From Microbispora hainanensis (GTDB taxonomy: Bacteria > Actinomycetota > Actinomycetes > Streptosporangiales > Streptosporangiaceae), in the NCBI RefSeq assembly GCF_036186745.1, contig NZ_CP108086.1, positions 6,634,001-6,698,000 of the forward strand: a stretch of DNA of 64,000 nucleotides, in the 5' to 3' direction. The position numbers and the translations under genes are program-made. The notes below the pieces were generated by a model. The model worked only from the letters and a program-made list of their open reading frames with translations, did not search any database and was not told where the DNA came from. This document shows, piece by piece, positions 52,183-60,894 of this stretch (the first letter of the stretch is position 1; each line of letters opens with the position of its first letter).

Positions 52183-53481
52183 TCAGGCGAGCGCAGGCTC
52201 GGGACCCGACGCGGGACGAACCGCGGCGGGGGCCTCGTCCAGAGGCTGCGGCGGGGCGCTGAACACCTCCTCGTCGAGACGGCCCTCGGAACGTGCGACC
52301 AGGACGGGCACCACCATCTGTCCCGTGACGTTGGTCGCGGTGCGGATCATGTCGAGGATCGGGTCGATCGCCAGCAGCAGCCCGACGCCCTCCAGGGGCA
52401 GGCCCAGCGTGCTCAGGGTCAGGGTGAGCATCACGATCGCGCCGGTCAGACCGGCGGTCGCGGCCGAGCCGACCACGGAGACGAACGCGATCAGCAGGTA
52501 GTGGCCCACGTGCAGGTGGACGCCGAAGACCTGGGCCACGAAGATCGCCGCGAGCGCGGGATAGATGGCGGCGCAGCCGTCCATCTTGGTAGTGGCCCCG
52601 AACGGCACCGCGAAGGAGGCGTAGTCGCGGTCCACGCCCAGGCGCTCGGTGGTGACCCGCTGGGTGAGCGGCATGGTCCCGACCGAGGAACGGGAGACGA
52701 AGGCCAGCTCGATCGCGGGCCAGGCGTTGCGATAGAAGGTGAGCGGGCTGACCTTGCCCACGAAGGCGAGCAGCAGCGGGTAGCTCACCAGGAGCACCAG
52801 CAGGCAGCCGATGTAGACGCCCGCGCTGAGCTTCGCGAGCGGGGCGAGCAGGTCCCAGCCGTAGCTGGCCACCGACTTGCCGATCAGACCGGCGGTGCCG
52901 ATCGGGGCCAGCCTGATGACCCACCACAGAGCCTTCTGGACCAGGTCGAGGACCGACCGGCTGAAGCCGAGGAACGGCTCCGCCTTCTCGCCGACCGCCA
53001 GGGCGGCGGCGCCGAGGACGACACCCAGGAAGACGATCTGGAGGACGTTGAGCTCGGTGAACGCGGTGACGATGTTCGTCGGGATGATGCCGGTCAGGAA
53101 GTCCAGCCAGGTGCCTGCGCCGTCCAGGTCGACGGCCTTCGCCCCGGAAGTGGAGATGGTGACGCCCAGGCCGGGGTTGAGGATCAGACCGAGGCCGATG
53201 CCGAAGACCACCGCGATCAGCGAGGTGATCAGGAACCACAGCAGCGTCTTGCCCGCGAGCCTGGCGGCGCCGCTGACGTTGCGCAGGTTGCCCACGCTGA
53301 CGACGACCGCGGTGAACACCAGCGGCGCGACCGCGAGCTTGAGGAGCTGGACGAAGATCTTGCCGACTTCGGTGAGGGTTGCGGTGAGCCAGGCGACGTC
53401 ACCGGCGCGGGCGACGAACCCGAGGGCCGCGCCGATCACCAGGCCGAGCAGCAACTGCAGGGAAAAAGAGAGTTTCTTCAC
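52183..53481 (-). CDS. DAACS-family dicarboxylate/amino-acid:cation symporter
   Basis: 432 aa with eight helices and two hairpins. Signature blocks: LKLAVAPLVFTAVVVSVGNL, SRSSVGTMPLTQR (serine-rich hairpin HP1), FGATTKMDGCAAIYPALAAI (TM7, NMDGT replaced by KMDGC), LEGVGLLLAIDPILDMIRTA and TNVTGQMVVPVLVA (TM8). The changes in the NMDGT motif suggest a substrate other than aspartate/glutamate. An 80-base leader upstream encodes a cysteine-type leader peptide, so cystine or another sulfur amino acid (TcyP-like role) is a reasonable guess. Confidence 0.9.
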   Translation of the reverse strand: MKKLSFSLQLLLGLVIGAALGFVARAGDVAWLTATLTEVGKIFVQLLKLAVAPLVFTAVVVSVGNLRNVSGAARLAGKTLLWFLITSLIAVVFGIGLGLILNPGLGVTISTSGAKAVDLDGAGTWLDFLTGIIPTNIVTAFTELNVLQIVFLGVVLGAAALAVGEKAEPFLGFSRSVLDLVQKALWWVIRLAPIGTAGLIGKSVASYGWDLLAPLAKLSAGVYIGCLLVLLVSYPLLLAFVGKVSPLTFYRNAWPAIELAFVSRSSVGTMPLTQRVTTERLGVDRDYASFAVPFGATTKMDGCAAIYPALAAIFVAQVFGVHLHVGHYLLIAFVSVVGSAATAGLTGAIVMLTLTLSTLGLPLEGVGLLLAIDPILDMIRTATNVTGQMVVPVLVARSEGRLDEEVFSAPPQPLDEAPAAVRPASGPEPALA

Positions 53482-53560
53482 GAACGAGACTCCGGCAGGA
53501 AGGCATGCTCACGCCGAGGCGGCATGCGAGTGGAGAGGGGGGAAGGAGTGGTGACTGCGT

Positions 53561-53644
53561 TCAGTGACAGAGACGACTGCTCGACCGGCACAGGTCGACG
53601 TGCAGCCGCTTGACGAGCAGCACGGACACCGGGATTGATCTCAT
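53561..53644 (-). CDS. 27-aa cysteine-type leader peptide
   Basis: ATG 53644, stop at 53561; it ends RLHVDLCRSSSRLCH. The pattern 'RRHVDLxRxxSxxC' is that of the actinobacterial 'putative leader peptides' found ahead of sulfur-metabolism genes; two Cys near the end would stall ribosomes when cysteine is scarce. GAGGAGG precedes the ATG (12-base spacing, rather long). The symporter starts 80 bases later. A competing frame (53478-53705) lacks any family resemblance. Confidence 0.75.
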   Translation of the reverse strand: MRSIPVSVLLVKRLHVDLCRSSSRLCH

Positions 53645-53690
53645 AGCGCGAGAAAACCTCCTCAACCGGCAGTAAATTCCGGTGTTTCAA

Positions 53691-53706
53691 TGTGATCCGT
53701 ATCACG
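53691..53706. promoter_or_regulatory. CRP-like site
   Basis: TGTGATCCGTATCACG matches TGTGA-N6-TCACA at nine of ten positions. It sits 47 bp before the leader peptide start, in the symporter promoter region. Actinomycete Crp binds such sites. Confidence 0.45.
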
Positions 53707-53789
53707 TTCTCCTAAGCCAGTGAAGCCTCAATCGCCCCAGAAGTCCCATATGAGCTTCCTGACCGTGATGTCCGATCACGGGATGCGCC

Positions 53790-53812
53790 CATAGATACAA
53801 CTTGTATCTATG
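53790..53812. promoter_or_regulatory. 23-bp perfect palindrome, GntR autoregulatory operator
   Basis: Arms TAGATACAA and TTGTATCTA around a central C, extended symmetrically to 53790 and 53812. It ends 18 bp before the GntR ATG and about 150 bp before the divergent leader peptide, so the protein may control both directions. The AT content is unique locally. Confidence 0.8.
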
Positions 53813-53830
53813 CCTGCTACGCTCCTTCGC

Positions 53831-54487
53831 ATGGCCGATCCCGCGAAGCGCCCGTCCGCCGCCCACACCGCGTACGCCGTGACCAAGGAGCTGATCCTCT
53901 CCGGCGAGCTGCCGGGAGGAAGCCTCATCAGCGAGGGTGAGATCGCCGAACGCGTACGCGTGAGCAGGACGCCCGTCCGGGAGGCGTTCCTGCGGCTGGA
54001 GTCGGAGGAACTGCTGGCGCTGCACCCCAAGCGCGGCGCGGTGGTGGTGCCGGTGCCGCCGGGAGAGGCCGCGGACGTCCTGGAGCTGCGGCTGGCCCTC
54101 GAACGGTCCGCGGCCGAGCGCATCGCCAGGACCGGACTGCGCGACGATCATCATGAGAGGATGCGCGACCTGCTGCGCCAGCAGCGCGCCCTCGCCGAGG
54201 CCGCGGACGTCGGCCGGTTCGCCGAGGCGGACGAGGCGTTCCATCGGTGCATCGTCGAAGCGTCGGGCAACCGGCTGGCCGGCCGGTTTTACGCCACGCT
54301 CGGCGACCGGCAGCGGCGGATGAGCATCACCGCCCTGCGCCCGCGGCCGGAGCGGCTGTCCGTGCTGGCCGGCGAGCACGAGGCCCTCCTCGGCCACCTC
54401 CTCGCCGGGGACAGCGCGGCCTTCGCCTCGGCCCTGCTCGATCACCTCACCGCGACGCACGGCTCGCCCTACCCCGCCGACCGCTGA
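53831..54487 (+). CDS. GntR-family (FCD/FadR subfamily) regulator
   Basis: 218 aa. wHTH: AHTAYAVTKELILSGELPGG, EGEIAERVRVSRTPVREAFL and RLESEELLALHPKRGAVVVP. FCD domain: ELRLALERSAAERIARTG, FAEADEAFHRCIVEASGNRL and GEHEALLGHLLAGD with the metal-ligand Asp/His positions. Start at ATG 53831; an in-frame ATG at 53810 overlaps the operator. It is followed by an MFS exporter and is divergent from the symporter. Confidence 0.92.
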   Translation: MADPAKRPSAAHTAYAVTKELILSGELPGGSLISEGEIAERVRVSRTPVREAFLRLESEELLALHPKRGAVVVPVPPGEAADVLELRLALERSAAERIARTGLRDDHHERMRDLLRQQRALAEAADVGRFAEADEAFHRCIVEASGNRLAGRFYATLGDRQRRMSITALRPRPERLSVLAGEHEALLGHLLAGDSAAFASALLDHLTATHGSPYPADR

Positions 54488-54522
54488 TCCGCCTCCACTT
54501 GTCTCGAAGGTTCGACGTCCCC

Positions 54523-55902
54523 ATGCCGGAAACCCAGCGGATGCCGGAACCCCGGCAGGCCGCCCCCAAACCTGCCGTCACCCTCAGCCCTGCCGCACAC
54601 AGCCCCGGCGCGCTCAGTCCCGTCACGCTCAGTCCCGTCACGCTCAGTCCCGTCACGCTCAGCCCCGGCGCCTGGCGGGCCGTCGCCGCGGCGATGTTCG
54701 CCGCCGGCTGGGGCGGCAACCAGTTCACCCCGTTGCTGCTGATGTATCGCCGGCTGGGCGGCTACTCCGCGCTCAGCGTCGACGCCTTCCTCGGCGCGTA
54801 CGTCGTCGGGCTCGTGCCGGGGCTGCTGCTCGCCGGGCCCGTGTCCGACCGGCGCGGGCGGCGTCCCGTGCTGGTGGCCGGCACCGTCGCCTCGGCCGTC
54901 GCGAGCCTGGTGCTCTGCTTCGGCGGCCACAGCGCCTGGCCCATCTACGCGGGACGGCTGATCACCGGCTTCGCCGTCGGCATCGCCATGTCGGTGGGCA
55001 GCAGCTGGGTGAAGGAGCTGTCGAGCGGGACGGACGGCGGGCTCGCCGCACGCCGGGCAGCGCTGTGCCAGACGGCGGGATTCGGCCTCGGCGCCGGGAT
55101 CGCGGGCGTGCTCGCCCAGTGGGGACCATGGCCCATGGTGAGCCCGTACGCCGTCCACATCCTCCTCACCGCGGCGATACCCGTGCTGCTCCTGCGGGTG
55201 CCCGAGACGCGGCCCGCTCGGGCGGGAGGCTCGGTGCGCGAGCTCCTCGGGGCGCTGGCGGACGATCTGCGCGTCCCCGCGCCGGCCCGCAGGCGGTTCC
55301 GGCTCGTGGTGCTGCCGATGGCGCCGTGGGTGTTCGGCGCGGCCGGGCTGGCGTACGCGGTCACGCCCCAGCTTGTCGGCTTCCGCGTCGGCGACTGGGG
55401 GCTGGCGTACGCGACCGGGCTGACCGTGCTGACCCTGGGCACGGGCGTGGCGGTGCAGCCCGTGGCCAGGTGGCTGCACAGCGGGAAGAGAAACGGCGCG
55501 GCGGGCGACCGCGCTGCGGGAAGCCGGACCGGACGGGCTCCGATTGCGGCCATGGCGGTGATGCTCCTCGGCGCGGCGCTGTGCGCGGCGAACGCGGTGC
55601 TGCTCTCGCCGTGGCTCGCGGCCGTCACCGCGGCCGCCCTGGGCGCCGGTTATGGCATCGCGGTGGTCTCCGGGCTGCTGGAGATCCAGCGCATGGCCGG
55701 CCCTGATGATCTAGCCGGACTGACCGGCGTCTACTACATGCTCGCCTACGCGGGCTTCCTCCTCCCGACCGTGCTGGCCGGTTTGTCGTCGTGGCTCTCC
55801 TACCCCGTCATGCTGGCGGCGGTGGCGGCAGCGGCCCTGGTCTGCCTGGGCCTCGTCGTGACCGGCGCCCGCGTCACGGAGCCGACCACCCCGGCGCGCT
55901 GA
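54523..55902 (+). CDS. MFS transporter (12 TMS)
   Basis: 459 aa from ATG 54523. Twelve helices; motif A in GPVSDRRGRRPVLVAG (loop 2-3), and LITGFAVGIAMSVGSSWVKE. The first 50 residues are a Pro/Ser-rich leader with repeated LSPVT, encoded by a 15-bp repeat. The pair with GntR suggests regulated export or uptake of a small organic compound. Substrate unknown. Confidence 0.88.
   Translation: MPETQRMPEPRQAAPKPAVTLSPAAHSPGALSPVTLSPVTLSPVTLSPGAWRAVAAAMFAAGWGGNQFTPLLLMYRRLGGYSALSVDAFLGAYVVGLVPGLLLAGPVSDRRGRRPVLVAGTVASAVASLVLCFGGHSAWPIYAGRLITGFAVGIAMSVGSSWVKELSSGTDGGLAARRAALCQTAGFGLGAGIAGVLAQWGPWPMVSPYAVHILLTAAIPVLLLRVPETRPARAGGSVRELLGALADDLRVPAPARRRFRLVVLPMAPWVFGAAGLAYAVTPQLVGFRVGDWGLAYATGLTVLTLGTGVAVQPVARWLHSGKRNGAAGDRAAGSRTGRAPIAAMAVMLLGAALCAANAVLLSPWLAAVTAAALGAGYGIAVVSGLLEIQRMAGPDDLAGLTGVYYMLAYAGFLLPTVLAGLSSWLSYPVMLAAVAAAALVCLGLVVTGARVTEPTTPAR
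54611..54655 (+). repeat. 15-bp in-frame repeat, three copies
   Basis: Unit CGCTCAGTCCCGTCA, coding LSPVT, with AGCCCCGGCG on both sides. Located in the soluble N-terminus of the MFS protein. Confidence 0.9.
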
Positions 55903-55998
55903 CGGCGGGCTTCCGGGACGTCCCGCCAGAAGCCTCCGCATCGCCATCCTCCGCGCCGCTGGGGTCCAGGCCGCCGCGCCCTCCGCCCTCCGCCTCCG

Positions 55999-56043
55999 CT
56001 CTGCTGCCGTCCGCTCTGCTGCCGTCCGCTCTGCTGCCGTCCG
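55999..56043. repeat. 15-bp tandem repeat, three identical copies
   Basis: Unit CTCTGCTGCCGTCCG in the 345-bp gap between the MFS gene and the cellulase. The gap otherwise has no gene and no CebR-type box (TGGGAGCGCTCCCA). Confidence 0.85.
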
Positions 56044-56246
56044 GGCCGGCTGAAGCTTTCAGGCCATCCGGCGCGCGGCGGCACCGGGCGACCTCGCGCG
56101 ACGCGGCGTTCGCCGAGCTGAGGGCGGGTGATCTCCCCCGGACCCCACGCGCGTACGGCGGCGGGTGCGATCGAGCCCTGTACGCGCCCGACCAGCCGAT
56201 GAATCGTGCATGGTGACGACGGTCTCGCGCGATGAGGAGGCACGGC

Positions 56247-57572
56247 ATGGCGGTGCGGCTGGGAGCGCGTCTCATGGCGGCGATCGCGGCGACGATCCTC
56301 CTCCCCGTGGCGACGGTCCTCATGGGCACCCCCGCCGCCGCGGACACCCGTGTCGACAACCCGTACATCGCCTCGGAGCGCTACGTCGATCCCTGGTGGT
56401 ACGCGTCGGCCGTGTCCGAGCCCGGCGGCGCGGCGGTGGCCATCGAGCCGACCGGCATCTGGCTCGACAGCGTCGCCCACATCGAGGGCACCTCCTCCTT
56501 CCCCGGGCTGCGCGCGCATCTGGACGAGGCCGTCGTGCAGGACTCCTACGGCTCGGCCCCGCTCACGATCCAGATCGTGCTGAACGACCTGCCCGATCGC
56601 AACTGCACCCACGCGGTCTCCAACGGGGACTTCAGCGTGACCGCCGACGGCCTGAACCGCTATCGGACCGAGTATGTCGATCCGATCGCCGAGATCCTGG
56701 CCGACCCGGCCTACCAGCGGTTGCGCATCGTGGCGATCGTCGAGCCCGACTTCCTGCCCGGGCTGCTCCTGCCCGCCGCCACCTCCCGCTGCGCCGCCGT
56801 ACAGGCGAGCGGGGCCTATCCCACGGCGCTGCGGTACGCGATCACCCGGCTGCACGCCATCCCCAACGTGTACGTCTACCTCGACGCCTCCCATCACGGC
56901 GTCGTCGGTCATCCGGACAACTTCGGCCGGGCCGCCGATCTGCTCGCGAGCATCGCGGGCGCGACCGGTGGGCAGCCTTCGCCCGTGCACGGCTTCACGG
57001 TGAACGTCGCGGGCTACGGCGCCCTGGTCGAGCCCTACTTCAACACCCACATGGGCCTGCCGGTGAAGAACTCGCGGTGGGTGGCCGGGAACGACTACGT
57101 GGACGAGCTGTCGTTCGCCCAGGCGTTCCGTCAGCGGCTCATCGCGGCCGGCTTCGGGCCCGGCATCGGCATGGTGATCGACACCTCGCGCAGCGGCTGG
57201 GGCGGCCCCTATCGCCCGGTCCGCACCAGCACCTCCACTGACGTGAACCGGTTCGTCGACGAGTCGCGGACGGATCGCCGCCACAGCGTCGGCAACTGGT
57301 GCAACCAGGCCGGGGCCGGGCTCGGCGCGCGGCCCACGGCCACCCCCGCCTCCGGCATCGACGCGTACGCGTGGATCAAGCCGCCGGGCGTCTCCGACGG
57401 AACGAGCATGAACGTCCCGGGCCCCGACGGCCTCCAGCCCGACCCGATGTGCGATCCGACCTACGTTCAGGGGACCGTGCCCAGCGGGGCGCTGCCGTAC
57501 GCCCCGGCGGCGGGGCAGTGGTTCGGGCAGCAGTTCCAGGAGCTCCTCGCCAACGCCTACCCGCCGCTGTGA
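56247..57572 (+). CDS. Secreted GH6 family cellulase (1,4-beta-glucanase)
   Basis: 441 aa from ATG 56247 (GAGGAGG six bases upstream). Sec signal: LMAAIAATILLPVATVLMG, cleaved near TPAAADT. GH6 catalytic domain: IQIVLNDLPDRNCTHAVSNG (catalytic acid Asp and Cys), IVEPDFLPGLL, VYVYLDASHHGVVGHP, MVIDTSRSGWGGP (base Asp) and YAWIKPPGVSDGTS. It is the exo/endo type with long loops (NYVDELSFAQAF). No carbohydrate-binding module is attached, unusual among actinomycete cellulases. Confidence 0.94.
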   Translation: MAVRLGARLMAAIAATILLPVATVLMGTPAAADTRVDNPYIASERYVDPWWYASAVSEPGGAAVAIEPTGIWLDSVAHIEGTSSFPGLRAHLDEAVVQDSYGSAPLTIQIVLNDLPDRNCTHAVSNGDFSVTADGLNRYRTEYVDPIAEILADPAYQRLRIVAIVEPDFLPGLLLPAATSRCAAVQASGAYPTALRYAITRLHAIPNVYVYLDASHHGVVGHPDNFGRAADLLASIAGATGGQPSPVHGFTVNVAGYGALVEPYFNTHMGLPVKNSRWVAGNDYVDELSFAQAFRQRLIAAGFGPGIGMVIDTSRSGWGGPYRPVRTSTSTDVNRFVDESRTDRRHSVGNWCNQAGAGLGARPTATPASGIDAYAWIKPPGVSDGTSMNVPGPDGLQPDPMCDPTYVQGTVPSGALPYAPAAGQWFGQQFQELLANAYPPL

Positions 57573-57590
57573 GGCACCCGGCCCGGCCAA

Positions 57591-57700
57591 GCGGCCGGAC
57601 TGAGCCACCGGACCAGGCGGCCGGGCTGAGCCGCAGGACCAGGCGGCCGGACTGAGCCGCCGGGCTGATACACCGGACCAGGCGGCCGGGCCGAGCAGCC
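57591..57700. repeat. 26-bp degenerate tandem repeat
   Basis: About four copies of GCGGCCGGACTGAGCC-type units with ACCGGACCAG, between the cellulase stop and the YjbR gene. Confidence 0.75.
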
Positions 57701-57716
57701 ACATCAGGCCCCCGGA

Positions 57717-58082
57717 TTAGACGATCGGCCGTTCGTCGAGAAGCCGGACCAGGCGTTTCGGCGCGATCAGCCGATAGCTGTCCTCGATCAGCCCGGCGAT
57801 CTCGTCCCAGTCCTGCTCGACGTCGAGGCGCGCGCCCACCCAGCCGTTGCGCCCGACGTACGGCGGGACGAAGAAGCGCTCCGGGTCCGAGCCCACGAGG
57901 GCGTCCTGCACCCCCGGCCCGCCCTTGAACGTCAGCGACCGCCCGTCCTCACTGGTCATCGCGAACATCTTGTCGCCGACCCGATAGGTGGGAGCGGTGT
58001 GACCCCCGAACGGCTTCTCCACGGCCTCCGGCAGGGCCAGGCAGATCTCCCTGAGCCGGGACGCCACATCCTCATCGCTCAC
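57717..58082 (-). CDS. MmcQ/YjbR family protein
   Basis: 121 aa, GTG start. Blocks: EICLALPEAVEKPFGGHTAP, TYRVGDKMFAMTSEDGRSLT, and FFVPPYVGRNGWVGARLDVE followed by WDEIAGLIEDSYRLIAPKRL. These are the usual features of YjbR (double wing, CyaY-like fold) proteins, which are thought to bind DNA. Function not known. Confidence 0.9.
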   Translation of the reverse strand: MSDEDVASRLREICLALPEAVEKPFGGHTAPTYRVGDKMFAMTSEDGRSLTFKGGPGVQDALVGSDPERFFVPPYVGRNGWVGARLDVEQDWDEIAGLIEDSYRLIAPKRLVRLLDERPIV

Positions 58083-58139
58083 GCGGCTCGCCCCCTCGCA
58101 CGGTCGTCATGACCGACCAGGGTAGGGGCGGGCCTCAGG

Positions 58140-58291
58140 CCGCACCACCCGACCGCACCACCCGACCGCACCACCCGACCGCACCACCCGACCGCACCAC
58201 CCGACCGCACCACCCGACCGCACCACCCGACCGCACCACCCGACCGCACCACCCGACCGCGCCACCCGGCCGCGCCACCCGACCGCATCGC
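58140..58291. repeat. 13-bp minisatellite, eleven copies
   Basis: Unit CCGACCGCACCAC: eight identical copies (58149-58252) and three variants after, plus a partial copy before. No spacers. It lies between the YjbR start and the MFS gene, and may include the YjbR promoter. Confidence 0.95.
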
Positions 58292-58319
58292 CCCGTCACG
58301 CCCCGGGCCGCACCACCCC

Positions 58320-58383
58320 GCTCACGGCACGCGGTCACGACACCCGCTCACGGCACGCGGTCACGACACCCGCTCACGACACC
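58320..58383. repeat. 26-bp tandem repeat reaching into MFS gene end
   Basis: GCTCACGGCACGCGGTCACG plus ACACCC, 2.4 copies. The last partial copy covers the stop codon (58374) of the MFS exporter. Confidence 0.85.
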
Positions 58384-59765
58384 GGGTCGCGCACCCGGCC
58401 CGCGGCGGTGAGGGCCGCCAGCAGCGCCACGGCCGCCAGGACGGCCGAGGCGGCGCGGGCGCCCGCCTCGTGGGGATGCCCACCGAGATGCAGGGCCAGG
58501 GTCACCACGGCGATGCCGAGCGCCGTGCCGATGCCGCGCGCCATGCCGACCATGCCACCGGCCGTGGCGGCCGTCCGTTCGGGGACGGCGGCCATGACGA
58601 CGGCGTTGTTGGCGGGCACGAACAGGCCGAGCCCGGCGCCGGTCAGCGCCAGGCAGGCCCCGGCCCAGCCCTCGGCGGCGGGATCCGCCGCCGCCAGCGC
58701 ACAGCCGGCGGCCGCCGCCACGGCACCGGCGACGCACCTGCGCCGGTCGCCCCAGGCGCGGGGCAGCAGATGGTCGCCCACGAGGGCGCTCACCGCGAAA
58801 CCACCGGGCAGCGCGGTCAGGACCAGCCCTGCGAACAGTTCGCCGCTGCCCGCCACGAGGACCTGCGGGATCGACACCAGCGGACCGAACAGCACCAGGT
58901 AGCCGCCCAGCGCTCCCGCGAGCCCGGCCGTGACGACCCGGCTGCGGAGCAGGGCGGTGTCGATCAGCGCGGACGGCACCCGCGCCTCCCATCGCCAGAA
59001 GCCGATCGCGGCCCCGGCGGCGACGGCGAGCAGGACGGGCACCGACCACGACGGCAGGTCCAGGCCCGAGACCACGGAGGCGGCGAGCAGCAGGGCGCTG
59101 GTGGAGGCCCCCAGCAGGACCAGCCCCGGCCAGTCGAAGCGGCCGCCCCTCCCCCGATGCCGCGTGCGCGGCAGCAGGTAGCGCCCGGCGATCACGGCCA
59201 CGCAGCCGACCGGCACGTTGATCCAGAACACCCACCGCCATCCCGCCGTGGCGACCAGCACACCGCCGGCGACCGGCCCGAGGGCCAGGCCGAGCGCCTG
59301 GGCCGCCGCCTGCATGCCCAGCCCGGTCCGCATCCGTTCCCGGGGGACGCTCGACACGACCAGGGCCACGCTGTTGGCCTGGAGCATCGCCGCGCCCGCC
59401 GCCTGTACCAGCCGGCAGGCCACCAGCACCGCCAGGGACGGCGCCAGCCCGCAGGCGGCCGAGGCGGCGGTGAACACGACGAAGCCGTAGAGATAGACCA
59501 GCTTGCGGCCCGCGACGTCGGCGAGGCGTCCCGCCCCGGCCAGCAACGCGACCAGCACCAGCAGGTAGCCCAGGGACACCCATTGCACGGCCGCCAGCGA
59601 GGCGCCGAACTCCCGCTGCATCGCCGGGAAGGCCAGGGTGACGATGCTCGCGTCCAGTTGTCCCATGAACGCGCCGATGCACACGGCTCCCACGGCGAAC
59701 CAGGGGGCGTACGGGTGCTCGCGCACGCGGTGGGGGCGGCGCGACTCCCTCAGCAGATCACGCAT
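58374..59765 (-). CDS. MFS drug exporter (DHA2, 14 TMS)
   Basis: 463 aa. Opening VGAVCIGAFMGQLDASIVTL and motif C-like GLGMQAAAQALGLALGPVAG with GGVLVATAGWRWVFWINVPV are hallmarks of EmrB/QacA-type proton antiporters. Motif A: GRLADVAGRKLVYLYG. Fourteen helices are expected. There is no regulator next to it; it is the last gene of the run His-rich, cydA, cydB, MFS on the minus strand, but the 115-bp gap suggests a separate unit. Confidence 0.9.
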   Translation of the reverse strand: MRDLLRESRRPHRVREHPYAPWFAVGAVCIGAFMGQLDASIVTLAFPAMQREFGASLAAVQWVSLGYLLVLVALLAGAGRLADVAGRKLVYLYGFVVFTAASAACGLAPSLAVLVACRLVQAAGAAMLQANSVALVVSSVPRERMRTGLGMQAAAQALGLALGPVAGGVLVATAGWRWVFWINVPVGCVAVIAGRYLLPRTRHRGRGGRFDWPGLVLLGASTSALLLAASVVSGLDLPSWSVPVLLAVAAGAAIGFWRWEARVPSALIDTALLRSRVVTAGLAGALGGYLVLFGPLVSIPQVLVAGSGELFAGLVLTALPGGFAVSALVGDHLLPRAWGDRRRCVAGAVAAAAGCALAAADPAAEGWAGACLALTGAGLGLFVPANNAVVMAAVPERTAATAGGMVGMARGIGTALGIAVVTLALHLGGHPHEAGARAASAVLAAVALLAALTAAGRVRDPVS

Positions 59766-59880
59766 GCTCCGACCCCTGCCTTCCAGCCTATCCCCGCAGG
59801 TCGGACGGCTCCGTCCCGCCAGGCGGGCCCGACGGCTCAGCCGGGACCACCCCGCCCGGACGGCGTACGGGCCGGGCCGC

Positions 59881-60894
59881 TCACCCGGGGCCGCCGTGCT
59901 CGAACGGCAGGCGGTGCTGGACGGCGAGCAGCCACGCGATCGACGGCAGCACCAGCAGCGCGCCCGCTCCTGCGACGACGAGAACCGCCGAGATCACCGC
60001 CGGTTCGGCCGCCGCCTGCCGGAAGGACACGGCCGGCGGCAGCATGAGCGGATACTGCGCCACCGCCCATCCGCACAGCACGGCGGTCACGGCCAGTGCC
60101 GCGGCGCCGCGTACGAGCAGGTAGCGCCGCAGCCACAGCAGCGCGATGGAGGCGACGCCGAGCACGGCGCTGGCCAGCACGAACGGCAGCGCGCCGTGGG
60201 TGAGGCCGGTGGAGAGCCGGGGGGCGTCGGCGCGCAGCACCCCGATGCCGCCGAGGGCGACCACGCCGGTGACGGCGGCCGCGGCCAGCGCCCTGCGCCG
60301 GAAGACCTCGGCCATGCCGGGCAGGCGGGACCGCACGGCGTCGTCGCACAGGTAGACCGCGGCGAGATAGGCGCAGACGGCCACCGCGAGGACGCCCCCC
60401 AGCATCGAGGTCGGGTTGACCCACGCGCCCACCAGGTCGCCCCTGGCCAGGCCGGGCGGCACCCGGCCGGACGCGACGGCCCCGGCCACCGTGCCGAGGA
60501 AGAACGGCGTGAGCACCGACGACAGTGCGAAGGCCGCGCCGAACAGGCGCTGCTGCCACAGCTCGGTGCTGCTCTTGCGGAACGCGAACGCGGCTCCCCT
60601 GCCGATGATCCCGAAGGCGGCCAGCGTAAGGGGGATGTAGAGCGTGGACATCACCGCGGCGAAGACCGCCGGGAAACCGGTCCACAGCATCACGAGCACG
60701 AAGATCAGCCAGACGTGGTTGGCCTCCCAGACCGGGCCGAGCGAGTGCTCGATGAGCCGCCGCTGGGGCATGCCGGCCCGGCTGCCCCCGGCCAGCAGGT
60801 CCCACAGGCCGCCGCCGAAGTCGGCGCCGCCGAGCAGCGCGTACAGGATCAGGCCGAGCCACATGACGCCGAGCAGGACCTGTGCCGGCTCCAT
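59881..60894 (-). CDS. cydB: Cytochrome bd-type quinol oxidase subunit II
   Basis: 337 aa. Blocks: LLGVMWLGLILYALLGGADF, LIEHSLGPVWEANHVWLIFV, LWTGFPAVFAAVMSTLYIPL and FGIIGRGAAFAFR. These are the CydB signatures, with eight helices. The start overlaps the cydA stop (TGATG). Together with CydA it reduces oxygen using quinol; no cydCD exporter is nearby. Confidence 0.94.
   Translation of the reverse strand: MEPAQVLLGVMWLGLILYALLGGADFGGGLWDLLAGGSRAGMPQRRLIEHSLGPVWEANHVWLIFVLVMLWTGFPAVFAAVMSTLYIPLTLAAFGIIGRGAAFAFRKSSTELWQQRLFGAAFALSSVLTPFFLGTVAGAVASGRVPPGLARGDLVGAWVNPTSMLGGVLAVAVCAYLAAVYLCDDAVRSRLPGMAEVFRRRALAAAAVTGVVALGGIGVLRADAPRLSTGLTHGALPFVLASAVLGVASIALLWLRRYLLVRGAAALAVTAVLCGWAVAQYPLMLPPAVSFRQAAAEPAVISAVLVVAGAGALLVLPSIAWLLAVQHRLPFEHGGPG

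Noticed and set aside
53478..53705. 75-aa open frame over the leader peptide
   Set aside because: Different frame from the recognisable leader; no family pattern, and it overlaps the symporter start.
55903..56246. CebR operator ahead of the GH6 cellulase
   Set aside because: No TGGGAGCGCTCCCA-like palindrome; the nearest GGGAGCGC is inside the gene and lacks symmetry.
58140..58291. CRISPR-like array
   Set aside because: Units are 13 bp, contiguous and without spacers; a minisatellite.
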